A DNA stretch of 64,000 nt from Phenylobacterium haematophilum. Lineage in GTDB: Bacteria > Pseudomonadota > Alphaproteobacteria > Caulobacterales > Caulobacteraceae. Shown one piece after another: positions 1-8,712 of the stretch (positions within the stretch are counted from its first letter, which is position 1; the number at the start of each line of letters is the position of its first letter). The DNA lies in contig NZ_JACIDK010000003.1 in NCBI RefSeq assembly GCF_014196295.1, positions 434,001 to 498,000 on the forward strand, written 5' to 3'. Position numbers and translations under genes: made by a program. Below the pieces are notes generated by a model. It searched no databases. It was not told the origin of the DNA and was given only the letters and a program-made list of their open reading frames with translations.

Positions 1-3
1 CCT

Positions 4-1344
4 TTAGAGCGAGGCCATCCGCGCCGTGCGCGGCTCCTTCACAACGGTGAGAAGGATCAGCAGACCGACCACCAGGAAGCCGATCGATGCGCCGAACACG
101 ACGTTGAAGCCGTAGTGGTCGGCGATGAAGCCGCCGGCCAGCGGACCGAGCGAAGCCATGATGCCCTCGGCGGTGGAGGAGATGGCGATCCGCATCGGCA
201 TCTCGGCCCGCGAGCCGAACTCCAGGATCATCGTCTGGGCCGCCATCATGTAGCCGGACTGGGCCGCGCCGAGCCCGAAGAAGGCCAGGAACACCGCCCA
301 CGGGGCGTGGTTCAGCATCAGCAGGGCGGTCGCCAGCGTCCAGGCGAACAGCGAGACCGCCAGCACCAGCTTGAAGCCGGTCTTGTCGCCCAGATAGCCC
401 CAGACCAGGTTCGACAGGGTGTCGGCGCCGAGGAAGGCGAGGCTGAGCAGGCCGAGCGTCATGCCATCCAGCTTCATCGTGGACGAGACGAAGATGATGT
501 AGAACGGCGTGGCGATCCGGCTGGCCGTGGCGACCATCTGCACGACCAGGAACCAGGCGTAGCCCTTGTCCGACATGATCAGCGCCGGGAAGTCCTTGAG
601 CCGGTCGCGGAACCGCGCCTGGGCCGGCAGGTTCGGAGGCTCAGGCTCCTTGAGCAGGATCTGCAGCGCCCAGAGGCCCATGCTGGTCAGGAAGGCGGCG
701 AGCGCGAAGGTGGTCGCGTAGCCGTTGCCGAAGACGTTGCCCTCGATCAGGTATTTGCCCGCCGCCCATGCAAGGGCGGCGGCTATGAGCCCGCCGGTGG
801 CGTTGCGCCAAGCCTGCAGGCGGCCGCGGCGGCTGAGCGGGATGACCTTGGCCATCAGCAGCCCGAACACCACCCGCTGGGTGCCCATGAACAGCCCGAA
901 CAGGAACATCAGGACCATCATCGTGACGACGAGGGACTGGCCCTTCAGAAACCAGCCGGCCAGGGCCATGCCGATGATCTGGACGCGGGCCAGGCCGCCC
1001 ATCCAAACGGCGGCAGGCATCACCTTGCTGCGGTGTTCGATCTGGGTGGCGCCGAAGATCGGCGAGATCACGCTGCCGACCTGCTGCAGCGCCAGGCCGA
1101 GCCCGACGATGGTGTTCGATCCGGAGATCATGTGCAGGTAGGCGGGGAGGAAGGTCGGGGCGTTGATCAACCTGAACCCGGTCATGCCCAGCATGCCGTG
1201 CAGGTAGTTGCCGATGTAATTGCGCTTCAGGTTGTCCCAGACGAACTTCTCGTAGGCGGCTTCCTTCTCCGCCAGGGTGAGTTCGACAGGGGCGTCTTCA
1301 GACGCGGCGTCTGCCGCGTCCTGCCTTGAAATATGTGCTTCCAA
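4..1344 (-). CDS. MFS transporter
   Basis: A 446-residue polytopic membrane protein of the major facilitator superfamily, with about twelve hydrophobic segments and a cytoplasmic N-terminal stretch of about 40 residues. It should move a small solute across the inner membrane; the substrate cannot be read from the sequence. The start used is TTG, preceded by a weak purine-rich GGGCGGGA; no ATG fits better near the N-terminus. It lies downstream of a TonB-dependent receptor and the iorAB genes on the same strand, so it may import or export the compound they handle (inference). A 197-base gap holding an imperfect palindrome separates it from the receptor gene, so cotranscription is uncertain. 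Confidence 0.85.
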   Translation of the reverse strand: MEAHISRQDAADAASEDAPVELTLAEKEAAYEKFVWDNLKRNYIGNYLHGMLGMTGFRLINAPTFLPAYLHMISGSNTIVGLGLALQQVGSVISPIFGATQIEHRSKVMPAAVWMGGLARVQIIGMALAGWFLKGQSLVVTMMVLMFLFGLFMGTQRVVFGLLMAKVIPLSRRGRLQAWRNATGGLIAAALAWAAGKYLIEGNVFGNGYATTFALAAFLTSMGLWALQILLKEPEPPNLPAQARFRDRLKDFPALIMSDKGYAWFLVVQMVATASRIATPFYIIFVSSTMKLDGMTLGLLSLAFLGADTLSNLVWGYLGDKTGFKLVLAVSLFAWTLATALLMLNHAPWAVFLAFFGLGAAQSGYMMAAQTMILEFGSRAEMPMRIAISSTAEGIMASLGPLAGGFIADHYGFNVVFGASIGFLVVGLLILLTVVKEPRTARMASL

Positions 1345-1470
1345 TCGCGTCCCGCCCGCGCACGGATCGCTAAATGGGTCGCGCGGGCGACTCCCTAATC
1401 ATTACGGCTAAATTTTATGCCGACCGTCGTACCAGAGTCCGATACTGCGGGGGAAGGGGCGCGCGCGGCC

Positions 1471-1511
1471 CAGAGCGCAATCGGGCTTCGATAGAATCTG
1501 ATCGCGCTCTG
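1471..1511. repeat. Imperfect palindrome, possible interspersed repeat
   Basis: Two 14-base arms (1471-1484 and 1498-1511) match at 12 of 14 positions as inverted repeats around a 13-base loop. The arms read CAGAGCGCAATCGG and CTGATCGCGCTCTG. On the plus strand the stem is followed by a short T run, but both flanking genes are on the minus strand and that strand has no T run, so it is a poor terminator for them. It resembles the intergenic palindromic elements scattered through alphaproteobacterial genomes. I saw no second copy in this window. Confidence 0.5.
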
Positions 1512-1541
1512 AGCTTTTTGGATTTGTAGAACGCTACCTCG

Positions 1542-3806
1542 TCACCAACGGGTTTCGAGGACCGCGCCGAAGACGCGCGGCGCGCCGTACATGGCGCGGT
1601 TGAGGGTCGGCTGGCGGAACTGGACGTACTCTTCGTCCAGCAGGTTGGTCGCGTAGGCGGCCAGGGTCCAGCGTTCGGCCTGGTAGCCGATCTTGCCGCC
1701 GAGCAGGGTGCGAGCGTCGAGCTTGTTGGCGCTCTGGGTCGGGCCCGAGACTCCGTAGGACTTGCTGCGGTAACCAGCGTCGAGGTTCACGAACACGCCG
1801 TTGTCCCAGCGATAGGCGCCGCCGAGGTTCCAGGTCCACTCCGGAGCGAAGGCGAACTCGCTGCCCGACAGGTCGATGGTCGTCGTGCCGGCGCGGATCG
1901 TGAAGTCGTCGAACTCGGTATGGCTGTAGCCGACCGAGCCATAGATGTCCCAGGCGGCCGACGGGCGGTAGGCCGCTTCCAGCTCGGCCCCGTAGAGGGT
2001 CGAGGCGCCTGCGTTTTCGGTCTGGTAGTCGTAGGGCGTGGCGCTGAGGTTCACGACCACCTGCTGGTCGGTCCAGTCGACGTAGTAGGCGTTGGCGTTG
2101 ACCGTCAGGGCGCCGTCGAGCCAGCTGGTGCGGGCGGCGATCTCGTAGTTCCAGGTGTACTCCGGATCGTAGGGCACGACCGCCGAGCGGATGACGTTGA
2201 TGTTCGCGCCGCCCGAGCGGTAGCCGCGCTGAGCCACGAAGCTCAGCGAGGCGTCCTCGGTGAGGTCGTACTTGAGGCCGAGCTTGGGCAGGAACGCCTC
2301 GAAGGTGCGCGAGGTGTCCGGCTGGTTGGCGGTGGCCTGGGCGACGTAGAGGCCGACGACCTGATTCAGGCCGGCGATCACGGGGGCCAGGGTCCCGAAT
2401 GCGGCCGGGTTCGGATAGGTCCCGGCGAAGCGCGTGGTCTGGGCCACCGACAGGGTGTTCTCTTCGCGGTCATAGCGGAAGCCGGCCAGCAGCGAGAGCT
2501 GCGGCGTCAGCTGGTAGCGGCCGTCGGCGAAGAGGGCGACCGTCTGGATCTCTTCCGGGGCGCGGCCGGCGAAGTCGACCGAGACCGCCGGCAGGGCCGC
2601 GACATAGGCGTTGGCCGCGGCGTTGGCGGTGGCCGCCGGCAGGTTGAACGGCGCGCTCATCAGCACGCCCAGCAGGGTCGCGCGCGGCGTGGCCAGGGCG
2701 TTGCGGGTGGCGACCGCGAAGTCGCGGTCGCGGTCGGCGTAGTAGACGCCGGCCAGGCCCGAGAGGCGCTCGCCTTCGTAATGCAGCCGCAGTTCCTGCG
2801 AAAACGAGCGGTCGAGGTCGTCTTCCTGGCCGTAGGCGATCGAGGCCGGGCCGCCGTCCATGTCGAACAGGCTGGCGCTGCGCACCTTGCTCCAGGCGGT
2901 CACCGAGGTGAGTTTCAACTGGTCGGAGAGGGCGTAGTCGGCGTTGACCGTCAGGATGTCGGAGGTGCTGCGGGTCTGGCCCGGATAGTCGCTGGTGGCG
3001 ACGCGGGCGCCGGCCGGGTCCGGCACGTCTGAGCGCGAGTAGCTGTAGATGTAGCCGCCCTTGTGCCGGTTGTGCAGCACGCTGGCGCGCACGGTCAGGT
3101 CGGGCAGGGCCGAGGGGGTGAACAGCAGCTTGCCGCGGACAGTAGTCGACAGCAGCGGGTCTTCCTCGGTCTTGCGGGTCGCGTTGTAGGTGAAGCCTTC
3201 GGACTCGCGGTCCTCGAACGACAGGCGGAAGGCCAGCTGGTCGGCGACGATCGGGCCGCCGGCGGCGAAGGCGAGGATGCGGGACTCGTCGTCGGCCACG
3301 TCGGCGCGGGCCACGCCGCTCCAGGTCCAGGTCGGGTCGTTGCTGCGCAGGACGATGGCGCCGGCGAGCGTGTTGCGGCCCTGGAGGGTCGATTGCGGGC
3401 CGCGCAGGATTTCGGCCTGGGCGATGTCCCACATGTCCAGCGGGCCGGCCGCCACCGCGCGGTCGGGCAGGGCCGCACCGTCGAGATAGACCGTGGCCAG
3501 GCCGCCGCTGCCGCCGCCCGAGACGCCGTTGTTGGCGACGCCGCGGATCGTGAAGCCGAAGCCCTGATAGGTCTGGCCGACGTTGGCGGCCTGGTTCACC
3601 AGGTCGCTCAGGTCGCGGACGTTGCGGGCGTCGAGGTCGCGCTCAGTGAACAGTGCGACGCTGGCGACGGTGTCCTGCAGGCTGCGGTCAGCCTTCTCGC
3701 CGGTGACGATCAGCTCCTCGACCTGCGGCGCGTCTGCGGCGAACGCGGCGCTGGAGGACAGGAGCGCGGCGACGGCCGCGCCGCCGACGAGAAGAAGGCG
3801 ATGCAT
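1542..3806 (-). CDS. TonB-dependent receptor
   Basis: A 754-residue outer-membrane receptor that imports a ligand using TonB energy. It begins with a signal peptide (MHRLLLVGG... ending AFA), followed by a TonB-box-like segment EELIVTG, a plug domain to about residue 160 with typical IRGV and ILRGPQSTLQGRNTLAGAI blocks, and a 22-strand type barrel ending in an aromatic residue (ETRW). The ATG at 3806 is preferred over an in-frame upstream TTG at 3836 because GGAAAG lies eight bases before it and the signal peptide then starts normally. It follows iorB by only 68 bases on the same strand, suggesting a shared transcript. Ligand unknown; the context hints at an aromatic or heterocyclic compound (inference). 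Confidence 0.92.
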   Translation of the reverse strand: MHRLLLVGGAAVAALLSSSAAFAADAPQVEELIVTGEKADRSLQDTVASVALFTERDLDARNVRDLSDLVNQAANVGQTYQGFGFTIRGVANNGVSGGGSGGLATVYLDGAALPDRAVAAGPLDMWDIAQAEILRGPQSTLQGRNTLAGAIVLRSNDPTWTWSGVARADVADDESRILAFAAGGPIVADQLAFRLSFEDRESEGFTYNATRKTEEDPLLSTTVRGKLLFTPSALPDLTVRASVLHNRHKGGYIYSYSRSDVPDPAGARVATSDYPGQTRSTSDILTVNADYALSDQLKLTSVTAWSKVRSASLFDMDGGPASIAYGQEDDLDRSFSQELRLHYEGERLSGLAGVYYADRDRDFAVATRNALATPRATLLGVLMSAPFNLPAATANAAANAYVAALPAVSVDFAGRAPEEIQTVALFADGRYQLTPQLSLLAGFRYDREENTLSVAQTTRFAGTYPNPAAFGTLAPVIAGLNQVVGLYVAQATANQPDTSRTFEAFLPKLGLKYDLTEDASLSFVAQRGYRSGGANINVIRSAVVPYDPEYTWNYEIAARTSWLDGALTVNANAYYVDWTDQQVVVNLSATPYDYQTENAGASTLYGAELEAAYRPSAAWDIYGSVGYSHTEFDDFTIRAGTTTIDLSGSEFAFAPEWTWNLGGAYRWDNGVFVNLDAGYRSKSYGVSGPTQSANKLDARTLLGGKIGYQAERWTLAAYATNLLDEEYVQFRQPTLNRAMYGAPRVFGAVLETRW

Positions 3807-3874
3807 CAGGGCTTTCCGGTATCTGCTACGCGCCAAGAGGGGGGAGGCGCGGCCCGGAGATAGCCCGTCGCGGG

Positions 3875-6130
3875 TTAAGACTTGGTCTTCAAGGCGTTGA
3901 GCACGTCCTCGGAGCGGATCGGCAGGTGGCGGACCCGCGCCCCGCTCGCGTTGAAGATCGCGTTGCCGATCGCCGGCCCGACGACCGTGGTCGCTGGTTC
4001 GCCCAGCCCGACCGGGACCTCGGCGCTCTCGATGAATTCGATATCGAGCTCGGGCACGTCGGCCATCCGCAGCGGCGTGTAGCCGTCGAGGTTGGTGTCA
4101 CGCGGCGCGCCGTTCTCGAACTCGGTGCCTTCGAATAGGGCCAGACTCATGCCCCAGAGCGCCGCGCCCTCCATCTGCGCCAGGGCGCCTTCGGGCGAGA
4201 CGATGGTCCCCGCATCGGCGACGAGGGTCAGCTTCTCGACCTTCACCGCCCCGCTGGCGGCGTCGACCCTGACCCGGGCGGCGCAGGCGACCCAGGTCGG
4301 CATGTCGCGTTCCTGGCCGAAGGTGGTGGCGATGCCCAGGCCCGTGCCCTTGGGCAGGGATTGGCCCCAGCCGGCCTTGGCGGCGAGGCGCGAGAGCACG
4401 GCGGCCTGGCGCTTGGCGCCGCCGACCGAGTTGGGCGGGGTCCCGGCGTTGCGGCCGGCGCCGTCCAGCATGGCCAGGCGGAAGGCCAGAGGGTCCTTGC
4501 CGACCGACTGGGCCGCCTCGTCCATGAAGCACTCGACCGCCCAGTTGGTCCAACCGGGGCCGACCGAGCGCAGCCAGCCCGGGCGGAAGGCGCGGTTGGC
4601 CAGGTCGTTGGGCACCGCGCGCACGCGCTGGGCGCCGACGCTGTACCAGTGGTTGGCGCCGCTGATCGCGAAGGGGTCGTAGGCGACGTCATTCGCGCCC
4701 TTGGGCATGAAGAACGGGGCCATGACCTGGGTCGGCCAGCCGGCGCAGGCGGCGTGGTCCATGGCGGTCACGCGGCCGCCCTCGCCGAACGCCATCTTCA
4801 CGACCTGGACCGAGGGCGAGCGGAAGGAGTCGAAGCGGCTGTCGTCGGCCCGGGTGCAGACCATCTTCACCGGCCGGCCGAGCGCCTTGGCGGCGAGCGC
4901 GGCCGGCACCGCATAGTCGCCGTTGAGCCGCCGGCCGAAGCCGCCGCCGAGCAGATAGGTCTTCAGGACGATCTTGTCCTCTGGGACGCCGAGCGCCTTG
5001 GAGAGCCACGGCAGCACCAGCGACTGCCACTGGTTGCCGGTGTGGATCTCGTAGGAGCCGTCCTTGTTGGCGATGGCCAGGGCGTTCACCGGCTCGAGCT
5101 GAAAATGCAGGGCGCTGGCGGTGGTGTAGGTCCGCTCCAGCTTGGTCTTGGCGGCGGCGAAGGCGGCGTCGACGCCCGGGTCCTCGACCACCAGCGCGCC
5201 GGCCTTGGGATCGGCGATCAGGGCGCTGGCGCGTTTCTGGAGGTCGGCCTCGGAGGTCTTGTCGGTGTCGCCCGAGCTCCACTCGACCTTGACCAGTTCG
5301 CATGCGGCGTCGGCGGCGACGAAGCTCTCGGCGATGACCATCGCCCAGCCCGGGACGGTGCCGGACGGATCGTCGAGGGTGATGGTCTTGAGGTAGCCTG
5401 GCACCGCCTTGGCGGCGCTGTCGTCGACCGAGACGACCTTGGACTCGTTGCGCGTCGGCGGGATCTTCGGCCGGGCGTAGACCATGCCGTCGATCTTGGC
5501 GTCGATGCCGAACTTGCCCGAGCCGTCGACCTTCTCGGCGATGTCGAGCTGGGCCGAGGGCTTGCCGACCAGCCGGCGCTCGGCGGCCTTCTTGATCGGC
5601 ATCTTGCCGAGTTCGTCGGCGGTGAAGCTGCGCTTCAAATTGCCGCGGGCGACGATGTCGCCGTAGCCGATCGACTTGCCGCCGCCGCTGACGACGCTGT
5701 TGGCCGCCGTGCAGGACTTCGGATCGACGCCGAGCAGCTTGGCGCCTTCCTCGATCAACACCATTCGGCCGGCGGCGCCGGCCTGGCTCATGAGCGGATA
5801 GCTCTGCCAGACCGACCAACTACCGCCGGTGACCATCAGGCCCCACTTGGCGGCGGAGTCCACGTGATTGATGCGGACCTTCGACCAGTCGGCTTCGAGT
5901 TCGTCGGCGACGATGCGGGCGATGGCGGTGCCGACGTGCTGGCCCATCTCGGCCCGGATCACGTTGACGGTGACGATCCCGTCGCGGCCGATCGAGTACC
6001 AGATGGTCGGCTCGAAATCGCCGGCCGCGGCGGCCGCCTCGTCCGGCCCCACGGTGAAGGTCATGGCCGCGCCGGTTGCGGCGATCGCGGCCAGGAAGCC
6101 GCGGCGGGAGAGGGGAGCGACGGCGTTCAT
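3875..6130 (-). CDS. iorB: Isoquinoline 1-oxidoreductase-type Mo hydroxylase, large (beta) subunit
   Basis: A 751-residue molybdopterin-binding subunit of the xanthine dehydrogenase/aldehyde oxidoreductase family, which hydroxylates an electron-poor ring or aldehyde carbon using water. The N-terminus carries a twin-arginine signal ([15 protein letters not shown]), so the folded complex is probably exported to the periplasm. The cofactor loop GGGFGRR is at residues 395-401 and the family's catalytic glutamate appears as E711 in [10 protein letters not shown]. The ATG at 6130 overlaps the stop of iorA (ATGA), so the two are translationally coupled. No separate FAD subunit is present, matching the two-subunit isoquinoline oxidoreductase type rather than xanthine dehydrogenase. 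No XdhC-like maturation gene is seen nearby. The substrate is not determined; the symbol marks the family. Confidence 0.9.
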   Translation of the reverse strand: MNAVAPLSRRGFLAAIAATGAAMTFTVGPDEAAAAAGDFEPTIWYSIGRDGIVTVNVIRAEMGQHVGTAIARIVADELEADWSKVRINHVDSAAKWGLMVTGGSWSVWQSYPLMSQAGAAGRMVLIEEGAKLLGVDPKSCTAANSVVSGGGKSIGYGDIVARGNLKRSFTADELGKMPIKKAAERRLVGKPSAQLDIAEKVDGSGKFGIDAKIDGMVYARPKIPPTRNESKVVSVDDSAAKAVPGYLKTITLDDPSGTVPGWAMVIAESFVAADAACELVKVEWSSGDTDKTSEADLQKRASALIADPKAGALVVEDPGVDAAFAAAKTKLERTYTTASALHFQLEPVNALAIANKDGSYEIHTGNQWQSLVLPWLSKALGVPEDKIVLKTYLLGGGFGRRLNGDYAVPAALAAKALGRPVKMVCTRADDSRFDSFRSPSVQVVKMAFGEGGRVTAMDHAACAGWPTQVMAPFFMPKGANDVAYDPFAISGANHWYSVGAQRVRAVPNDLANRAFRPGWLRSVGPGWTNWAVECFMDEAAQSVGKDPLAFRLAMLDGAGRNAGTPPNSVGGAKRQAAVLSRLAAKAGWGQSLPKGTGLGIATTFGQERDMPTWVACAARVRVDAASGAVKVEKLTLVADAGTIVSPEGALAQMEGAALWGMSLALFEGTEFENGAPRDTNLDGYTPLRMADVPELDIEFIESAEVPVGLGEPATTVVGPAIGNAIFNASGARVRHLPIRSEDVLNALKTKS

Positions 6131-6597
6131 GCCTTGGCGCCTTGCATCTTTGCGGCGGCCAGCTTGATGGCCTTCTTGATCCGCACGTAGGACATGCAGC
6201 GGCAGAGGTTGCCGTTCATCGCGTCGTCGATCTGGGCGTCGGTCGGGTTGGGCGTCGACTTCAGCAGCGCCGCAGCCGACATGATCTGGCCCGACTGGCA
6301 GTAGCCGCACTGCGGGGCCTGGGCTTCGATCCAGGCCAGCTGCAGCGGGTGGCGGCCGCTGGGGTCGAGGCCTTCGATGGTGGTGATCGCATGGCCGGCG
6401 ATGGAGCTGACCGGGGTGATGCAGGAGCGCACCGGCTCTCCGTCCAGGTGTACGGTGCAGGCGCCGCAGCCGCCGATGCCGCAGCCGAACTTGGCGCCGG
6501 TCAGGCCGAGTTCGTCGCGGATCGCCCAGAGCAGCGGAGAGTCGTCCGGGCCTTTGACCGTGACCTCGCGGCCATTGAGTTTGAACGTCGTCGCCAT
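6127..6597 (-). CDS. iorA: Isoquinoline 1-oxidoreductase-type Mo hydroxylase, [2Fe-2S] (alpha) subunit
   Basis: A 156-residue electron-transfer subunit with two [2Fe-2S] clusters. The ferredoxin-like cluster is bound by C39, C44, C47 and C59 (CGIGGCGAC) and the second by C97, C100, C132 and C134 (CGYC and CRC). It accepts electrons from the molybdenum site in IorB, probably for a cytochrome or membrane acceptor. An in-frame ATG at 6615 is possible, but the ATG at 6597 gives the usual family N-terminus (FKLNGREV) and has GGAGG eleven bases upstream. It is the first gene of the apparent iorA-iorB-receptor group. It has no signal of its own, so export would have to be as a complex with the Tat-bearing IorB. 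Confidence 0.92.
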   Translation of the reverse strand: MATTFKLNGREVTVKGPDDSPLLWAIRDELGLTGAKFGCGIGGCGACTVHLDGEPVRSCITPVSSIAGHAITTIEGLDPSGRHPLQLAWIEAQAPQCGYCQSGQIMSAAALLKSTPNPTDAQIDDAMNGNLCRCMSYVRIKKAIKLAAAKMQGAKA

Positions 6598-6680
6598 GCA
6601 GCCCAAAGCCTCCATGCGTCCCCCGACAACACCGGTACGGGACGCCAAGCTCGGCCGGGGCGCAACTAATTTTTTGACGC

Positions 6681-7415
6681 CTAGGCGTCCCACAACAGCG
6701 GCTCGGCGGTCATGGCGCCGACGAGCTCCATGATCCGCTCCAAGGGGATGCAGCGGCCGAGGCGCTCGGTCTCGTAGGTGGCCACATATATGCCGATCCA
6801 TTGCATGAGCGTGCGGTCGCCGCGTTCGGCCCGCAAGGCGACGGGCCCCCCCGAGCAGCCCGCCCCGCCGATGCCGTCGACATGGAAGGCGTAGGGGTTG
6901 AGCCGATAGTCGCTGGCCAGGGTGAAGCCGCGCGCGATAGGCGCCTCGCGCAGGATCGCCGCGCCGCCGGGAAAACCATAGATCATCCCCGCCGAACCGG
7001 TGGTCAGCGGCAATCCCTCGCGTAGCACGTCGTAGTCTCCGAAGCGTCCGGTCCAGTTGATCGCCTGGGGCTGACTGCGCAGCCGCACGGGCACGCCGGC
7101 GATGTCGAGCGAGGCGTTGTCGGGGTCCTGGTGCCAGCGGAAGCGCGGCGTGCGGCCATCGTAGAGCGGGACGCTGATCCCCAGCGCCGCGCAGTCGAGG
7201 TCGTACGCGTAGGTTTCGGCCCAAGTCCCTTCTGTGCCCCGGTTCTTGAAGTAGAAGGTGTTGGGACGCAGCAGGCAGTGCAGCGCGGTCAGGATGATGT
7301 AGCGGTCGGCCCCGACGTGGAACAGGAATCCCGAAAACACCTGGTGGGGCTCCCCGCTCTTGAGGCGGGTGGCAAGGCGCGGCGTAGCCTGTGCGAAGGG
7401 GTCGATCAGATCCAT
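6681..7415 (-). CDS. Trypsin-like serine peptidase fold protein
   Basis: A 244-residue protein with hallmarks of the chymotrypsin fold: LTALHCL with the probable catalytic H46, and [10 protein letters not shown] with the probable nucleophile S187. D103 in NASLDIAG sits where the third member of the triad is expected, but that assignment is less certain. There is no recognisable signal peptide, so it may act in the cytoplasm, which is unusual for this fold. It stands alone, divergent from the radical SAM gene with 82 bases between the starts, so the LexA-box-like element in that gap could influence both. A remote homology assignment; the biological target is unknown. Confidence 0.65.
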   Translation of the reverse strand: MDLIDPFAQATPRLATRLKSGEPHQVFSGFLFHVGADRYIILTALHCLLRPNTFYFKNRGTEGTWAETYAYDLDCAALGISVPLYDGRTPRFRWHQDPDNASLDIAGVPVRLRSQPQAINWTGRFGDYDVLREGLPLTTGSAGMIYGFPGGAAILREAPIARGFTLASDYRLNPYAFHVDGIGGAGCSGGPVALRAERGDRTLMQWIGIYVATYETERLGRCIPLERIMELVGAMTAEPLLWDA

Positions 7416-7468
7416 GTGCGAACGCTAGGCTGCGACAGCCGGTGCGTCGAGCGTCTCGGCCCTCGACA

Positions 7469-7483
7469 GAACAAAAATAGAAC
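7469..7483. promoter_or_regulatory. SOS (LexA) box, GAAC-N7-GAAC
   Basis: GAAC at 7469-7472, seven bases (AAAAATA), GAAC at 7480-7483. This is the exact reverse complement of the GTTC-N7-GTTC operator known for LexA in Alphaproteobacteria such as Caulobacter and Rhodobacter. It ends 14 bases before the start of the radical SAM gene, which has no Shine-Dalgarno sequence, so the transcript may be nearly leaderless and the box would overlap the core promoter. Confidence 0.75.
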
Positions 7484-7497
7484 ATTAACGTGCGCGG

Positions 7498-8712
7498 ATG
7501 GCCGTCCTCAGCCTCAAGCGCAAGCTTTCGATCCTCTCCGATGCGGCCAAGTACGACGCGTCCTGCGCCTCTTCAGGGACGTCCCGTCGCGACTCGGTCG
7601 GCGGCCGCGGCGTCGGGTCGACCGAGGGCATGGGGATCTGCCACGCCTACGCGCCGGACGGGCGCTGCATCAGCCTGCTGAAGATCCTGCTGACCAACTT
7701 CTGCGTCTATGACTGCGCCTACTGCGTCAATCGGGTCAGCTCGAACACGCCGCGGGCGCGGTTCTCCGTCCAGGAGGTCGTGGACCTCACGCTGGGCTTC
7801 TACAAGCGCAACTATATCGAGGGGCTGTTCCTCTCGTCGGGCATCATTCGCAGCGCCGACTACACGATGGAGGAGATGGTCCGGGTCGCGCGCGCCCTGC
7901 GCGAGGACCACGACTTTCGCGGATATATCCACCTGAAGCTCATCCCGGAGGCTTCGCCGGCGCTGGTGAACGAGGCGGCGCTCTATGCCGACCGGCTGTC
8001 GATCAACATCGAACTGCCGCGCGATGACAGCATCGCCTCGCTGGCCCCGGAGAAAGACGCGCGCCGCATCCGCAAGGCGATGGGGGCGGTGCGGCTGGGC
8101 ATCGAGGCGGCGTCCGAACCGGCGCGCACCGCGGCGCCGCCGAAGTACGCGCCGGCCGGGCAGTCGACGCAGATGATCGTCGGCGCGGACGGGGCCTTCG
8201 ACGGGGAGATTCTCTCGCGCAGCGCTGGACTGTACGGGGCCTATGGACTGCGCCGGGTCTACTATTCGGCCTATAGCCCGATCCCGGACACCACCGCGCG
8301 CCTGCCGCCGGCGCGGCCGCCGCTGGCCCGCGAGCACCGGCTCTACCAGGCCGACTGGCTGATGCGGTTCTACGGCTTCGCGGCCGGCGAGATCGCCGCC
8401 GACGGGGAGAACCTCGACCTTGAACTCGATCCCAAGCACGCGTGGGCGCTGCGCCACCGCGGGGCGTTTCCGGTGGACCTCAACACGGCTGACCGCGAGC
8501 AGATGCTTCGGGTGCCGGGCCTCGGCGTCACGGCCGTCGACAAGTTGCTGGTGCTGCGCCGGCGCAAGCGGCTCCGCCTGGAAGACGTGCGGCGGCTGAG
8601 CCGTGGCTCCAAGACTTCGCAGCCATTCATCGTGGTCGACGACTGGCGGCCAACGCGATTGGCGGACCAGGAAGACCTGCGGCCGGCGCCGACCCAGCTG
8701 AGTCTCTTCTGA
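7498..8712 (+). CDS. Radical SAM protein of the UDG-linked DNA repair/modification family
   Basis: A 404-residue protein matching the family described as a putative DNA modification/repair radical SAM protein that is found beside uracil-DNA-glycosylase-like proteins. The cluster motif is CVYDCAYC with C69, C73 and C76 (CxxxCxxC). The N-terminus [19 protein letters not shown] is typical of the family and fixes the start. A helix-hairpin-helix DNA-binding segment ([19 protein letters not shown]) occupies about residues 335-375. The reaction is unknown. Its stop and the start of the next gene share one base (TGATG), so the pair is translationally coupled. An SOS box lies directly upstream, suggesting induction by DNA damage (inference). 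Confidence 0.93.
   Translation: MAVLSLKRKLSILSDAAKYDASCASSGTSRRDSVGGRGVGSTEGMGICHAYAPDGRCISLLKILLTNFCVYDCAYCVNRVSSNTPRARFSVQEVVDLTLGFYKRNYIEGLFLSSGIIRSADYTMEEMVRVARALREDHDFRGYIHLKLIPEASPALVNEAALYADRLSINIELPRDDSIASLAPEKDARRIRKAMGAVRLGIEAASEPARTAAPPKYAPAGQSTQMIVGADGAFDGEILSRSAGLYGAYGLRRVYYSAYSPIPDTTARLPPARPPLAREHRLYQADWLMRFYGFAAGEIAADGENLDLELDPKHAWALRHRGAFPVDLNTADREQMLRVPGLGVTAVDKLLVLRRRKRLRLEDVRRLSRGSKTSQPFIVVDDWRPTRLADQEDLRPAPTQLSLF

Noticed and set aside
4361..6190. Long plus-strand open frame opposite iorB
   Set aside because: Shadow of the conserved molybdenum hydroxylase frame; no signal sequence, no motif and an unlikely composition.
6676..6689. Palindrome GACGCCTAGGCGTC at the end of the trypsin-like gene as a terminator
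   Set aside because: On the gene's strand it is followed by A, not T, and the loop would be too small.
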